Assembly (NCBI GenBank): GCA_900112785.1
Contig: FONB01000010.1
Span: forward strand, 124,001 to 188,000
Source: Phytobacter palmae
Lineage (GTDB): Bacteria > Pseudomonadota > Gammaproteobacteria > Enterobacterales > Enterobacteriaceae
Length of the DNA stretch: 64,000 nt
Direction: 5' to 3'
Shown here: one piece after another, positions 9,168 to 17,832 of the stretch
Layout of the letters: each line of letters opens with the position of its first letter
Position numbering within the stretch: the first letter of the stretch is position 1
Translations under genes and position numbers: made by a program
The notes under the pieces: model-generated
Told to the model about the DNA's origin: nothing
The model's database searches: none
Seen by the model: the letters and a program-made list of their open reading frames with translations, nothing else

Positions 9168-10541
9168 TTAGCGCGCCGCGCGCTGCAAAATGACAGACGA
9201 CGGCTGGCGCTGCAGGAAACGCATTCTGAGCATCATCAGAATAGCTGCCGAAGTCAGCCCAATGATAAAGCCCATCCAGAAGCCTGCCGGGCCCATTCGG
9301 TCAACTACCAGATCGGTTAACGCCAGTACATACCCGGAAGGTAATCCCAGCACCCAATAGGCGGTAAAAGTAATAAAGAAGATAGAGCGTGTATCTTTAT
9401 AACCGCGCAGAATCCCGCTGCCGATAACCTGGATGGAATCGGATATCTGGTACAAACCTGCCAGCAACATTAATTGCGAGGCCAGTGTCACTACCTGCGG
9501 ATTATCGTTATAAAGCAGCGCGATATGTTCACGCAGCGCAACTGTAAAGATAGCAGTCAGTACAGCCATGCATACGCCCACGCCAAGACCGGTATGTGCG
9601 GCAGTTTGCGCGTCCAGCGTGGAACCTTGCCCAAGGCGAAAGCCGACGCGGATCGTGACGGCGGCGGCAAGCGACATCGGTAGCACAAACATCAGCGAAC
9701 TAAAATTAAGGGCGATCTGGTGCCCGGCGACATCCACAATGCCCAGCGGCGAAACCAGCAGGGCCACGACGGCAAACAGAGTCACTTCGAAAAAGAGCGC
9801 GAGCGCGATAGGCAAGCCAAGCTGTATCAGACGTTTCAGAACGTTCAAATCCGGTTTGCCAGAATGTGTTTCACCACGGATATCGCGCATTGAGCCCGCA
9901 CGTTTCACGTACGAGAGCATGGCAATAAACATCACCCAGTAGACCGATGCCGTTGCCACACCGCAACCAACACCGCCCAGCTCCGGCATGCCGAAATGAC
10001 CGTAAATAAAGATGTAATTAACGGGAATGTTCACCAGCAGGCCGAGGAATCCCATCACCATACCGGGTTTGGTTTTCGCCAGCCCCTCGCACTGATTACG
10101 TGCGACCTGAAAGAACAGATAGCCCGGCGCACCCCATAACAGGGCGCGTAAATAGCCCACGGCTTTATCCGCCAGTTGCGGATCGATGTCATGCATGGCG
10201 TGAATGATATAACCGGCATTCCACAGTACGATCATTATCAGGATCGACACCGCAGCCGCAAGCCAGAAGCCCTGGCGTACCTGATGCGCAATACGTTCGC
10301 GGCGCCCGGACCCGTTAAGTTGCGCAATCGTCGGGGTCAACGCCAGCAATAAGCCATGACCAAAAAGGATAGCGGGAAGCCAGATAGAGGTGCCAATGGC
10401 GACAGCAGCCATATCGGTGGCGCTGTAACCGCCAGCCATAACCGTATCAACGAAACCCATTGCGGTTTGGGCGATCTGCGCGAGGATCACCGGGATAGCC
10501 AGAGCCAGCAACTGGCGCGCTTCTGTAAAGTACTTCTGCAC
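9168..10541 (-). CDS. mdtK: Multidrug/Na+ antiporter MdtK (NorM, MATE family)
   Basis: Inner-membrane efflux pump of 12 helices that exports cationic drugs, including fluoroquinolones, in exchange for sodium or protons. At 457 aa it has the E. coli length. Typical stretches are [10 protein letters not shown] and QNCEG-like [13 protein letters not shown]. The start is read as GTG at 10541 (GTG CAG AAG TAC), since AAAGGTG lies 6 bases upstream and the homologue begins MQKY; an in-frame GTG three codons earlier has no better site. The usual neighbour ribE is divergent, but a methyltransferase gene lies between them. Confidence 0.95.
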   Translation of the reverse strand: MQKYFTEARQLLALAIPVILAQIAQTAMGFVDTVMAGGYSATDMAAVAIGTSIWLPAILFGHGLLLALTPTIAQLNGSGRRERIAHQVRQGFWLAAAVSILIMIVLWNAGYIIHAMHDIDPQLADKAVGYLRALLWGAPGYLFFQVARNQCEGLAKTKPGMVMGFLGLLVNIPVNYIFIYGHFGMPELGGVGCGVATASVYWVMFIAMLSYVKRAGSMRDIRGETHSGKPDLNVLKRLIQLGLPIALALFFEVTLFAVVALLVSPLGIVDVAGHQIALNFSSLMFVLPMSLAAAVTIRVGFRLGQGSTLDAQTAAHTGLGVGVCMAVLTAIFTVALREHIALLYNDNPQVVTLASQLMLLAGLYQISDSIQVIGSGILRGYKDTRSIFFITFTAYWVLGLPSGYVLALTDLVVDRMGPAGFWMGFIIGLTSAAILMMLRMRFLQRQPSSVILQRAAR

Positions 10542-11033
10542 TGAAAACACCTTTATATAGTTGTTATATGCGATGAATGTTCAATTCATTAAAAAAGAAT
10601 ATAGATGTGTCTTCTGGTCCGGGACACTGCGAGGATGGTCAGAAATCCAGCATAGAGTTAAGCATTGCGATCAAATCCTTGTTCATTTTGCTTTTCAGTT
10701 TGAGTAAACCATTCGGGCGATCATGGGCCCATCTGGTCGGTCGTTAATAAAGGAAAGGCGCCGGGAAAAACCAGCACGAAAAAATGCGTCGGGGTACGGT
10801 ACCGGGGGCCCGAAAAGTATCGTCGTTTCCCGTCAATGCCGGGATGTTAACGCGAAGCGGTTGTTTCTTTTTTCTGCTATCGAGATTACAGGCAAATCTT
10901 ACATGTTGTTGTACGTTTTTGCCATGTTAACGATAAGCGATCATTATCAGTCCCACTGTTTTTAGCAGGGGAGCGCTATGCATCAGTTCGCTTACCCTCT
11001 GTGCCAGACATCGAAAAAGAGAGGCTGAACATC
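10542..11033. other. Gap between mdtK and the methyltransferase gene
   Basis: This 492-base divergent region should hold promoters for mdtK and for the methyltransferase-ribE side. I see no strong operator. An open frame at 10723-10965 has poor codon use and no family resemblance, so I do not call it a gene. No FMN riboswitch is visible here; in enterics that element precedes ribB. Confidence 0.5.
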
Positions 11034-11642
11034 ATGGATTTTCACGCGGCGAAGCGCATTCTTTCAATTTACGAAAGGCATGCCGATGAGTTCGCCAGGC
11101 AGCGCTCCCGTCAGCTGTTCGAAAAAAAGTGGCTGGACAAGTTCATACAGCTACTTCGTCCGGGCGGACATGTTCTGGATATCGGCTGCGGGAACGGTAA
11201 ACCCATCGCAGATTATTTTATTGCTGGCGGCTTTGCGCTCACGGGCGTGGATGGCTCGGCGGCGATGATTGCGCGTGCACAAGCGCATTTCCCGGCGCAA
11301 CGCTGGATCCATCGGGACATGCGACACCTGGCGATGGATGAGACGTTTGATGGTCTGATAGCCTGGAACAGCTTTTTTCATCTGACACAGGACGATCAAC
11401 GCGCCATGTTTCCCCTGTTTGCCGCACTTAGCCACACGGGAAGTGCATTAATGTTCACCAGCGGCACATCGAATGGCACAGCGATGGGGACATTTGCCGG
11501 CGAGCCGCTCTTTCACGCGAGTCTGGCACCCGAGGAATACCGTGAGATTCTGGCGCAGCATGGGTTTACCGTTGTCGATGTACAGTTTGAGGATCCGGAG
11601 TGCGGTTATCACTCTATCTGGCTGTGTAAGAAGGTGAACTGA
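11034..11642 (+). CDS. Class I SAM-dependent methyltransferase, substrate unknown
   Basis: A 202-aa protein with the SAM-binding motif DIGCGNGKPI near residue 46 and an acidic strand end (GVDGS) after it, typical of class I methyltransferases. The start ATG 11034 follows GAGAGG; a longer GTG start at 11001 is possible. It lies between mdtK and ribE, where E. coli K-12 has no such gene. It is rightward and 128 bases before ribE, so it may share transcription. The target could be a small molecule; nothing in the sequence tells which. Confidence 0.82.
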   Translation: MDFHAAKRILSIYERHADEFARQRSRQLFEKKWLDKFIQLLRPGGHVLDIGCGNGKPIADYFIAGGFALTGVDGSAAMIARAQAHFPAQRWIHRDMRHLAMDETFDGLIAWNSFFHLTQDDQRAMFPLFAALSHTGSALMFTSGTSNGTAMGTFAGEPLFHASLAPEEYREILAQHGFTVVDVQFEDPECGYHSIWLCKKVN

Positions 11643-11770
11643 GATTATCCTGTGGTTTTATACCTCAGTCGCCACCATCCGCCCTGCGAGGCTGGCAACA
11701 TGATTTTCCTCCTGTTATTGTGCGTTTTAGAAAACGGCGGTGCCGTAAATGACATACAGGAGTGGTAGGC

Positions 11771-12412
11771 ATGTTTACTGGTATTGTACAGGGCACGGCA
11801 AAACTGGTGTCCATCGATGATAAGCCCAATTTCCGTACTCACGTCGTCGAGCTACCGGATCATATGCTGGAAGGGCTTGAAACGGGTGCGTCGGTAGCAA
11901 ATAACGGTTGCTGTCTGACGGTCACGGATATTAATGGTAGCCATATCAGTTTTGATTTGATGAAAGAGACGTTGCGCATCACCAATCTGGGTGAGCTGGC
12001 GGTCGGCGACGCTGTCAACGTTGAACGCGCGGCAAAATTCAGTGATGAGATTGGCGGGCATTTAATGTCGGGCCATATTATGACCACCGCAGAAATCGTT
12101 AAGATCCTGACTTCCGAGAATAATCGTCAGATCTGGTTCAAGGTACAGGATCCGGCGTTGATGAAATACATTCTTTATAAAGGATTTATTGGTATCGATG
12201 GTATCAGCCTGACGGTAGGCGAAGTGACGGCTACCCGTTTTTGCGTGCATCTGATACCGGAAACGTTACAGCGCACCACGCTTGGCAGTAAAAAATTGGG
12301 CCACCGCGTAAACATCGAAATTGATCCGCAAACGCAGGCGGTTGTTGATACCGTTGAACGCGTGCTGGCAGCAAAAGAGGCTGCGGCTGCCGTGGTCAGT
12401 AACGACGAATAA
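11771..12412 (+). CDS. ribE: Riboflavin synthase alpha chain
   Basis: Last step of riboflavin synthesis: two molecules of 6,7-dimethyl-8-ribityllumazine dismutate to riboflavin and the pyrimidine precursor. The 213-aa protein begins [12 protein letters not shown]. It consists of two similar lumazine-binding barrels (about 1-97 and 98-195), each with its lumazine loop; the first contains NNGCCLTV. The start at 11771 has AGGAG 8 bases upstream. E. coli databases use ribC or ribE for this gene. It stands apart from other rib genes, as usual in enterics. Confidence 0.96.
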   Translation: MFTGIVQGTAKLVSIDDKPNFRTHVVELPDHMLEGLETGASVANNGCCLTVTDINGSHISFDLMKETLRITNLGELAVGDAVNVERAAKFSDEIGGHLMSGHIMTTAEIVKILTSENNRQIWFKVQDPALMKYILYKGFIGIDGISLTVGEVTATRFCVHLIPETLQRTTLGSKKLGHRVNIEIDPQTQAVVDTVERVLAAKEAAAAVVSNDE

Positions 12413-12434
12413 ATCGTATAAATAGGAAGCTACT

Positions 12435-12464
12435 AAGGAGAATATGAAAGTATTCTCCTTTTTT
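12435..12464 (+). terminator. ribE terminator
   Basis: A 10-bp perfect stem, AAGGAGAATA with TATTCTCCTT over TGAAAG, ends in a T-run of six. It lies 22 bases past the ribE stop. Confidence 0.92.
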
Positions 12465-12531
12465 CATGCCATCAGAAAACGGTGGAGCGTAGGTTGAGTA
12501 AAAGGGGTTAACGCGGCGCTTCCTGCCAGAG

Positions 12532-12557
12532 AGAAAAAACCCCGCGAAAGCGGGGTT
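12532..12557 (-). terminator. cfa terminator
   Basis: On the minus strand AACCCCGC pairs with GCGGGGTT around TTTC and runs into TTTT. It begins 6 bases after the cfa stop. Confidence 0.92.
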
Positions 12558-12562
12558 GGCGG

Positions 12563-13711
12563 TTAGCGTGCGACGCGAAGTCCGTGTTCAATACCCCGGC
12601 TGAATACCACCTGCCAGAGTTGAATATCCCGCGCACGGAAAGCGCCTGCGCAGGCGTTCAGGTAGTAACTGAACATACGTTTGAACCGTTCGGAATAGTT
12701 ATCGGCGATTTCTGGCCAGCTGGCGAGGAAGCGCTCATACCAGGCCATCAACGTTTTATCGTAATCTGCGCCGAAATTATGCCAGTCTTCCATTACGAAA
12801 TGAGATTCACTGGCATTCGCTATCTGCCGCACTGACGGAAGGCAGCCATTGGGGAAGATATAACGGTCAATCCAGGGATCCACATTATGATCGGTTCGCC
12901 GTGAACCAATAGTATGCAGCAGGAAAAGACCATCCGGTTTAAGATTACGGTCAACGACGGTGAAGTAGGTGTCGTAATTTTTGGGACCGACATGCTCAAA
13001 CATACCGACAGAGACGATGCGGTCAAACTGGTCGTTCAGATCGCGATAATCCTGCAGTCGAATATCGACATCCAGCCCCATGCACCGCTGTTGCGCCAGT
13101 TTTTGTTGCTCGGCAGAGATCGTGACCCCCACGACGCTGACACCGTAGTTTTGCGCCATAAATTGCGCCAGACCGCCCCAACCGCAGCCAATATCCAGCA
13201 CGCGCATCCCAGGCTTGAGCTGAAGTTTTTCGCAAATCAGGCGTAACTTGGCAATTTGCGCGTCTTCAAGTTTCTCCGCCTCTTTCCAGTAGGCGCAAGA
13301 GTATTGCATCTGGGGGTCCAGCATGCGGGTAAAAAGATCGTTACCCAGGTCGTAATGCTCTTTTCCGACGATCCATGCTCGTTTTTTGGATTGCAGATTA
13401 AATAATCTTGCCCCGGCGATACGAAGCGTATCTTTTAAATGACGCGGAAGCTGTTTTTCCAGCCCGGCACGCAATACTTTCGTAAAAAAGATGTCCAGCC
13501 GGTCACACTCCCACCAGCCGTCCATATAACTTTCTCCCAGCCCGAGCGAACCCTCCTGCAAAACGCGTTTAAAAAAATCAGGGTTTTTAACCTGAATATC
13601 AGATGCCGACGGTCCATTTACCTGGATACCGGCGCGGCTCAGCAACTCATTCGCGATACGGAACCAGTTATCATCCCGTACGCTAACCTCTTCTATACAC
13701 GATGAACTCAT
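12563..13711 (-). CDS. cfa: Cyclopropane-fatty-acyl-phospholipid synthase
   Basis: Adds a methylene from SAM across cis double bonds of membrane phospholipid acyl chains, a stationary-phase and acid-stress modification. The 382 aa match E. coli in length. The N-terminal lipid-binding part precedes the SAM domain, whose motif is DIGCGWGGLAQF near 170; the fold also carries SVGMFEHVG. ATG 13711 has GGAGAAG just upstream. Two promoters, proximal and distal, are recognisable in the 301-base upstream gap, giving short and long leaders as in E. coli. Confidence 0.97.
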   Translation of the reverse strand: MSSSCIEEVSVRDDNWFRIANELLSRAGIQVNGPSASDIQVKNPDFFKRVLQEGSLGLGESYMDGWWECDRLDIFFTKVLRAGLEKQLPRHLKDTLRIAGARLFNLQSKKRAWIVGKEHYDLGNDLFTRMLDPQMQYSCAYWKEAEKLEDAQIAKLRLICEKLQLKPGMRVLDIGCGWGGLAQFMAQNYGVSVVGVTISAEQQKLAQQRCMGLDVDIRLQDYRDLNDQFDRIVSVGMFEHVGPKNYDTYFTVVDRNLKPDGLFLLHTIGSRRTDHNVDPWIDRYIFPNGCLPSVRQIANASESHFVMEDWHNFGADYDKTLMAWYERFLASWPEIADNYSERFKRMFSYYLNACAGAFRARDIQLWQVVFSRGIEHGLRVAR

Positions 13712-13750
13712 AACTTCTCCACCACCAGCAAGTGATTAGAACCTTAAAAG

Positions 13751-13757
13751 AGCGTAG
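13751..13757 (-). promoter_or_regulatory. Proximal cfa promoter (sigma-S type -10)
   Basis: The minus strand reads CTACGCT, close to the sigma-S -10 consensus CTATACT. A start about 7 bases on, near 13744, would leave a leader of some 33 bases, the distance known for the stationary-phase cfa promoter in E. coli. Confidence 0.6.
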
Positions 13758-13782
13758 ACGCTTTTTGAGGCATGTGAGAAAT

Positions 13783-13802
13783 CTCACGGTTTGCGCCGTG
13801 AG
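13783..13802 (-). other. Hairpin in the long cfa leader
   Basis: CTCACGG pairs with CCGTGAG around TTTGCG. It lies between the two cfa promoters, so only the long transcript contains it. The long E. coli leader is a target of the sRNA RydC; whether this hairpin takes part is unknown. Confidence 0.45.
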
Positions 13803-13866
13803 GCTGATATCCGACGTAGAACAGAGGAAGGGAGATGACCCTTGCCAGAAAGGCCTTCCATGGTCA

Positions 13867-13890
13867 AACGGGAGCGCTCCGGCTCCCGTT
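13867..13890 (-). other. Strong hairpin in the long cfa leader or punC tail
   Basis: A perfect 9-bp stem, AACGGGAGC with GCTCCCGTT, has a six-base loop. No T-run follows on the minus strand, so it is not a standard terminator. It lies 156-179 bases before the cfa start and 123 bases after the punC stop, so it may end punC transcription, shape the long cfa leader, or both. Confidence 0.5.
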
Positions 13891-13930
13891 AATACATAAT
13901 ATTTATCGTATTTGTAACTAGCCGGAAAAG

Positions 13931-13959
13931 AGTATAGGCCTCAAAATCCAGTGATACAA
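13931..13959 (-). promoter_or_regulatory. Distal cfa promoter (sigma-70 type)
   Basis: The minus strand has TTGTAT (13954-13959), a 17-base spacer and TATACT (13931-13936). Transcription from near 13924 gives a leader of about 213 bases, in line with the distal cfa start known in E. coli. Confidence 0.7.
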
Positions 13960-13969
13960 CAGAAAACTG

Positions 13970-13981
13970 TTAGCAAGCTAA
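13970..13981. promoter_or_regulatory. SlyA-type operator upstream of the distal cfa promoter
   Basis: TTAGCAAGCTAA is a perfect palindrome and the exact SlyA consensus 12-mer. The same 12 bases occur in front of slyA in this window. Its near edge is about 46 bases upstream of the inferred distal cfa start, abutting the -35. Regulation of cfa by SlyA is inference. Confidence 0.6.
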
Positions 13982-14012
13982 TCACTAAACTGTAACATAG
14001 TCGCTCATGCAA

Positions 14013-15212
14013 CTACGCATGTGAAGACGATTTACTGGCTCCATCTGCATGATAACTTTCACTTTCCTGGCGTTGCATACGGTAACCAAAAGCGACCAGA
14101 ATGACCGTCGACAGCATCACGCTGGTGGTGGCAAGCAGAGGATGAGCAATCAGGCCCGAGACCACCAGGCTTGCAACAAAACAGAGCCCCAGTTGCAGTG
14201 TATTCTGCAAGGCTGCCGCCCGGCCGGTAGCCTGCGGGAAGGGGCGCAGTGCCTGAGCTACCACGATCGGATAAATAGCTCCATTTGCCATCGCCATCAG
14301 ACAGAAGGGGATTAACAGGGCGGTCAGCGAGGCGCCAGGCATCAGCCCCACAGCCCAGGTTGCAGCGACGCTCAATGCGAAGGCCAGCAGCAACCACGGT
14401 AATAAACGGGCACCTGACCATTTTTGCAATGCGGCGCGACAGCCGTAACCCCCGACCAGAAAGGCTATGGTTTGCGGCACATAACTCAGACCAATAACTG
14501 CGGGGCCGTATCCCATCTCATGAAGAATAAACGGTGAACCGGTAAGCCAGGCGAAAAAACTGGCCGAGCAGGCGGCGTAAATCAGCACGTTGCCACGATA
14601 GCCCTTATCGCGCAACAGCGCGGCGAAAGTCAGCGCCTGTACCGTTTGTGCGGGGTGCTGCGCGCCACTGCGCAGACGCAGTGCCGGGAGCATCAATATT
14701 ACAGTGATGATAAATAATGTGGCGAAGATTGCCTGCCAGGAGAAGTGGGCCAGAATCCAGCTGCCAAGCAGGGGCGCGAGGGCAGGAGATAAACCCACCA
14801 GCGGCATAATGGTGGCAAAAATGCGGTTTGTCCGCTGCGCCGGATAATGATCCGTCACCAGCGCCTGCCAGGTCACGGCAGCCGCACAGACCCCGATGGC
14901 CTGGACAAAACGCAACACCAGCAACCAGACAGCGTTCTGCACCCAAAGCATACCAAGGCAGCCGACGGCGAAAATGGCCAGGCCCGCGAGCAAAACAGGC
15001 TTCCTGCCATAGCGATCCGACAGCGGCCCCCATACCAGTTGAGCAACAGCAAAGCCTGCAAGAAACAGGCTTAGCGTCGCGCTGACCGCTGCGGCAGACG
15101 TATTTAAATCTTGCTGAATATCGGCAAACGCCGGCAGGTACATATCTGTAGCCAGAAAGCCCAGTACGCTTAAGCCCGCGAGCCAGACTAAAAATCCTTT
15201 TCCAGGTTGCAT
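14013..15212 (-). CDS. punC: Purine nucleoside MFS transporter PunC (YdhC)
   Basis: Twelve-helix inner-membrane transporter of the DHA1 drug-resistance-like group, reported in E. coli as a purine nucleoside importer. The chosen ATG at 15212 gives 399 aa beginning [13 protein letters not shown], as in E. coli; an upstream extension to 15266 runs back toward the divergent promoter and lacks support. Family motif A is seen as [12 protein letters not shown]. The C-terminal tail is hydrophilic. It is divergent from punR, its likely regulator, with 112 bases between them. Confidence 0.92.
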   Translation of the reverse strand: MQPGKGFLVWLAGLSVLGFLATDMYLPAFADIQQDLNTSAAAVSATLSLFLAGFAVAQLVWGPLSDRYGRKPVLLAGLAIFAVGCLGMLWVQNAVWLLVLRFVQAIGVCAAAVTWQALVTDHYPAQRTNRIFATIMPLVGLSPALAPLLGSWILAHFSWQAIFATLFIITVILMLPALRLRSGAQHPAQTVQALTFAALLRDKGYRGNVLIYAACSASFFAWLTGSPFILHEMGYGPAVIGLSYVPQTIAFLVGGYGCRAALQKWSGARLLPWLLLAFALSVAATWAVGLMPGASLTALLIPFCLMAMANGAIYPIVVAQALRPFPQATGRAAALQNTLQLGLCFVASLVVSGLIAHPLLATTSVMLSTVILVAFGYRMQRQESESYHADGASKSSSHA

Positions 15213-15275
15213 GGCAGATCTCTTTTTATGACAGGTAATCAGGGCTCCAGAGTCTAAGGAGTGCAACCCGGCTTG

Positions 15276-15305
15276 TGAAACGCTAATATTTGTCCGGTGG
15301 TTTCA
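15276..15305. promoter_or_regulatory. Inverted repeat between punC and punR
   Basis: TGAAAC and GTTTCA face each other 18 bases apart in the short divergent gap. The site could serve PunR as LysR-type operators do, but the arms are short and the loop is long. Confidence 0.3.
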
Positions 15306-15324
15306 AAATTTTTGCAGGCAGATT

Positions 15325-16236
15325 ATGTGGTCAGAATATTCTCTCGAAGTGGTTGATGCCGTTGCCCGAAATGGCAGCTTTAGCGGTGCAGCGCAGGAGC
15401 TACATCGTGTGCCTTCTGCGGTCAGCTATACCGTGCGTCAACTTGAAGAGTGGCTGGCGGTACCGTTGTTTGAACGCCGTCACCGGGATGTTGAATTGAC
15501 GCCCGCTGGCGTGTGGTTTTTGAAAGAGGGGCGTTCTGTTATCAAAAAAATGCAGATCACCCGGCAACAGTGTCAGCAAATTGCCAACGGCTGGCGTGGG
15601 CAGTTATCTATCGCCGTTGATAACATCGTTAAACCGGAACGTACGCGCCAGATGATTGTCGATTTCTATCGCCATTTTAGCGATGTCGAACTGCTGGTCT
15701 CCCAGGAGGTATTTAACGGTGTATGGGATGCGCTGGCCGACGGACGTGTTGAACTGGCTATTGGCGCAACTCAGGCAATTCCGGTCGGGGGCCGCTATAC
15801 CTTTCGCGATATGGGCATGTTGAGCTGGAAATGCGTGGTCGCCCGTCATCACCCGCTGGCGGCGATGGCGTCGCCGCTCAGTGATGATACGTTACGGAAC
15901 TGGCCATCGCTGGTGCGCGAAGATACCTCCCGTTCGCTGCCTAAACGCATCACCTGGCTTCTGGATAATCAGAAGCGGGTTGTCGCCCCTGACTGGGAAT
16001 CATCTGCTGCCTGTTTGTCTGCCGGGCTATGCATTGGGATGGTGCCAGCGCATTTTGCCCGTCCGTGGATCGATCGCGGTGAATGGGTTGCGCTGGCACT
16101 TGAAAATCCTTTCCCGGACGCCGCCTGTTGTCTGACCTGGCAGCAGAATGATGCTTCACCGGCGCTGAGCTGGTTACTGGATTACCTGGGTGACAGCGAA
16201 ACACTGAACAGAGAGTGGCTGCGGGAGCAGGAATGA
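15325..16236 (+). CDS. punR: LysR-family regulator PunR (YdhB)
   Basis: A 303-aa LysR-type regulator, divergent from punC, whose E. coli homologue activates that transporter gene. The N-terminal winged helix is at about 1-60 (SLEVVDAVARNGSFSGAAQEL, then VPSAVSYTVRQLEE). The effector-binding domain follows from about 90. The start is preceded by GCAGGCAG rather than a strong ribosome site. As usual for the family it may also control its own expression from the shared gap. Confidence 0.91.
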   Translation: MWSEYSLEVVDAVARNGSFSGAAQELHRVPSAVSYTVRQLEEWLAVPLFERRHRDVELTPAGVWFLKEGRSVIKKMQITRQQCQQIANGWRGQLSIAVDNIVKPERTRQMIVDFYRHFSDVELLVSQEVFNGVWDALADGRVELAIGATQAIPVGGRYTFRDMGMLSWKCVVARHHPLAAMASPLSDDTLRNWPSLVREDTSRSLPKRITWLLDNQKRVVAPDWESSAACLSAGLCIGMVPAHFARPWIDRGEWVALALENPFPDAACCLTWQQNDASPALSWLLDYLGDSETLNREWLREQE

Positions 16237-16252
16237 ACTGCTCCCGGCAGGA

Positions 16253-17278
16253 TTAACGGCGATAGTCGCGGAACGGACCATCGGCAACCGAGCGGCGTTC
16301 AATCAGACGCGGATGCACTTCAATTGATTGTGACTCTTCACGCTTGTTCACGATGCGGTCCAGTAGCATGTTAAACGCGGTTTCACCCAGCGAGTCTTTC
16401 GGCTGGTGGATGGTTGTCAGTGAAGGGGTAAAGAAACGTGAATTGCGCACGTTATCATAACCGATCACCGAAATATCCTGCGGCACGCGCAGGCCCATTT
16501 CATCAGCCGCGCACAACGCGCCCATCGCCATAATGTCGCCACCGCAGAACACCGCAGTCGGGCGAGAAGACTGAGTCAGTATTTGTTGCATCGCACGATA
16601 GCCGGACTCCGGCTCAAAGTCGCCCTGCACAATCCAGTTTTCCGGTACATTGATGTGGGCCTCTTGCATCGCTTTCATAAAGCCACTAAGACGGCCGGCT
16701 CCCGTGTTGCGCTCTAATGGCCCGGGGATAACGCCAATTTCACGATGGCCGCGTTCAATCAGATAACGGCCGGCCATATAGCCACCGGCAAAGGCGTTAT
16801 CGATTACCGTATCGGTAAAATCGGCTTTTGCTTCGCCCCAGTCCATTACCACCATAGGAATATGGCGATATTCCTCCAGCATGCTGAGTAACGATTCCGG
16901 ATATTCAGAACACATGACCAGCAGACCATCCACACGTTTTTGCGCCATCATCGACAGATAGGCGCGCTGTTTTTCCAGGTTATTCCAGGCGTTACCGAGA
17001 ATAAGGGTGTAGCCTTTCTGGAAACAATTTTTCTCAACTGCTTCGATGATCTCGGCGAAATAAGCCGCTTCGCTACTGGTCGCCAGCAAGCCAATAGATT
17101 TTGTGTGATTGACTTTCAAACTGCGGGCAACCGCGCTGGGAGAGTAGTGTAATTCTTTAATCGCTGCCCAGACCGCGTTGCGCGTCTCTTCTGCAACGAA
17201 ACGCGTCTTGTTAATTACATGTGATACGGTTGTGGTGGAAACGTTTGCTCGCTTCGCTACGTCTTTAATCGTTGCCAT
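16253..17278 (-). CDS. purR: Purine repressor PurR (LacI family)
   Basis: Hypoxanthine- or guanine-bound repressor of purine and pyrimidine synthesis genes. At 341 aa it has the E. coli length. The helix-turn-helix is [21 protein letters not shown] at residues 3-23, and the hinge helix that opens the minor groove is at about 48-56. The effector domain follows from 60. It is convergent with punR, 16 bases apart. A PurR operator lies 45 bases upstream of its start, consistent with autorepression. Confidence 0.97.
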   Translation of the reverse strand: MATIKDVAKRANVSTTTVSHVINKTRFVAEETRNAVWAAIKELHYSPSAVARSLKVNHTKSIGLLATSSEAAYFAEIIEAVEKNCFQKGYTLILGNAWNNLEKQRAYLSMMAQKRVDGLLVMCSEYPESLLSMLEEYRHIPMVVMDWGEAKADFTDTVIDNAFAGGYMAGRYLIERGHREIGVIPGPLERNTGAGRLSGFMKAMQEAHINVPENWIVQGDFEPESGYRAMQQILTQSSRPTAVFCGGDIMAMGALCAADEMGLRVPQDISVIGYDNVRNSRFFTPSLTTIHQPKDSLGETAFNMLLDRIVNKREESQSIEVHPRLIERRSVADGPFRDYRR

Positions 17279-17322
17279 CAGATCTTACTCCAGACCATAT
17301 CGTAAACTCCTGATAATACATA

Positions 17323-17338
17323 AGGTAAACGTTTGCCT
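17323..17338. promoter_or_regulatory. PurR operator in front of purR
   Basis: AGGTAAACGTTTGCCT is a 16-base near-palindrome with the ACGT core of PurR boxes (AGGCAAACGTTTNCNT type). It lies 45-60 bases before the purR start codon, the place of the autoregulatory operator in E. coli. Confidence 0.85.
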
Positions 17339-17576
17339 TCCATCACCCTTTACCCATAGAAGGGATTGCAATACGCCGGGAAAAAGACACTGGACGTCAG
17401 GAGGGGAGTCAATGGCCGGTACGCTAATAAATTTAGCGTCGAATTTTGTCTGATCTTGACCAAAAGGGGAAGTGCTAAAACGTGTATCACTCTAAATCCT
17501 GCAAGATTTTTACGTTTATTTGTGCAAAAATGCGTTACATCACTTTTTGTGTGGAAATTAATAAGGAGAAAAATTG

Positions 17577-17666
17577 ATGAGCACCGACCTGAAGTTTTCT
17601 TTAGTGACTACCGTAATTGTACTCGCCCTGATTGTTGCTGGCGGACTCACTGCCGCACTGCATTGA
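17577..17666 (+). CDS. ynhF: YnhF, 29-aa membrane small protein
   Basis: The protein is MSTDLKFSLV then a hydrophobic helix (TTVIVLALIVAGG) and the end LTAALH. This matches E. coli YnhF, a stress-related small inner-membrane protein, at nearly every position and at the same place between purR and ydhP. The ATG follows AAGGAG by 8 bases. Its molecular role is not known. Confidence 0.92.
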   Translation: MSTDLKFSLVTTVIVLALIVAGGLTAALH

Positions 17667-17832
17667 TTTACCCCGGGGGAGAGCCCTCTCTCCCTCGTCT
17701 CTCCTGTCGATTGTCATCAAATCAGCAATAGTCTTTTCCCATTTCGCTAACTTCTGTTTTTTGTGATTGATGTCATACTTTTGACTTCTGTGACGGTGTC
17801 GCGCGTCGACACGGCAATTCCGGAGTCTATTT

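Noticed and set aside
10723..10965. 80-codon open frame between mdtK and the methyltransferase gene
   Set aside because: No convincing ribosome site, irregular composition and no resemblance to any family I know.
13905..13922. A TTGTAACTA stretch that looks like a second Ter site
   Set aside because: Only the 3' half fits the Ter consensus; the AGNATG part is absent, so it would not bind Tus well.
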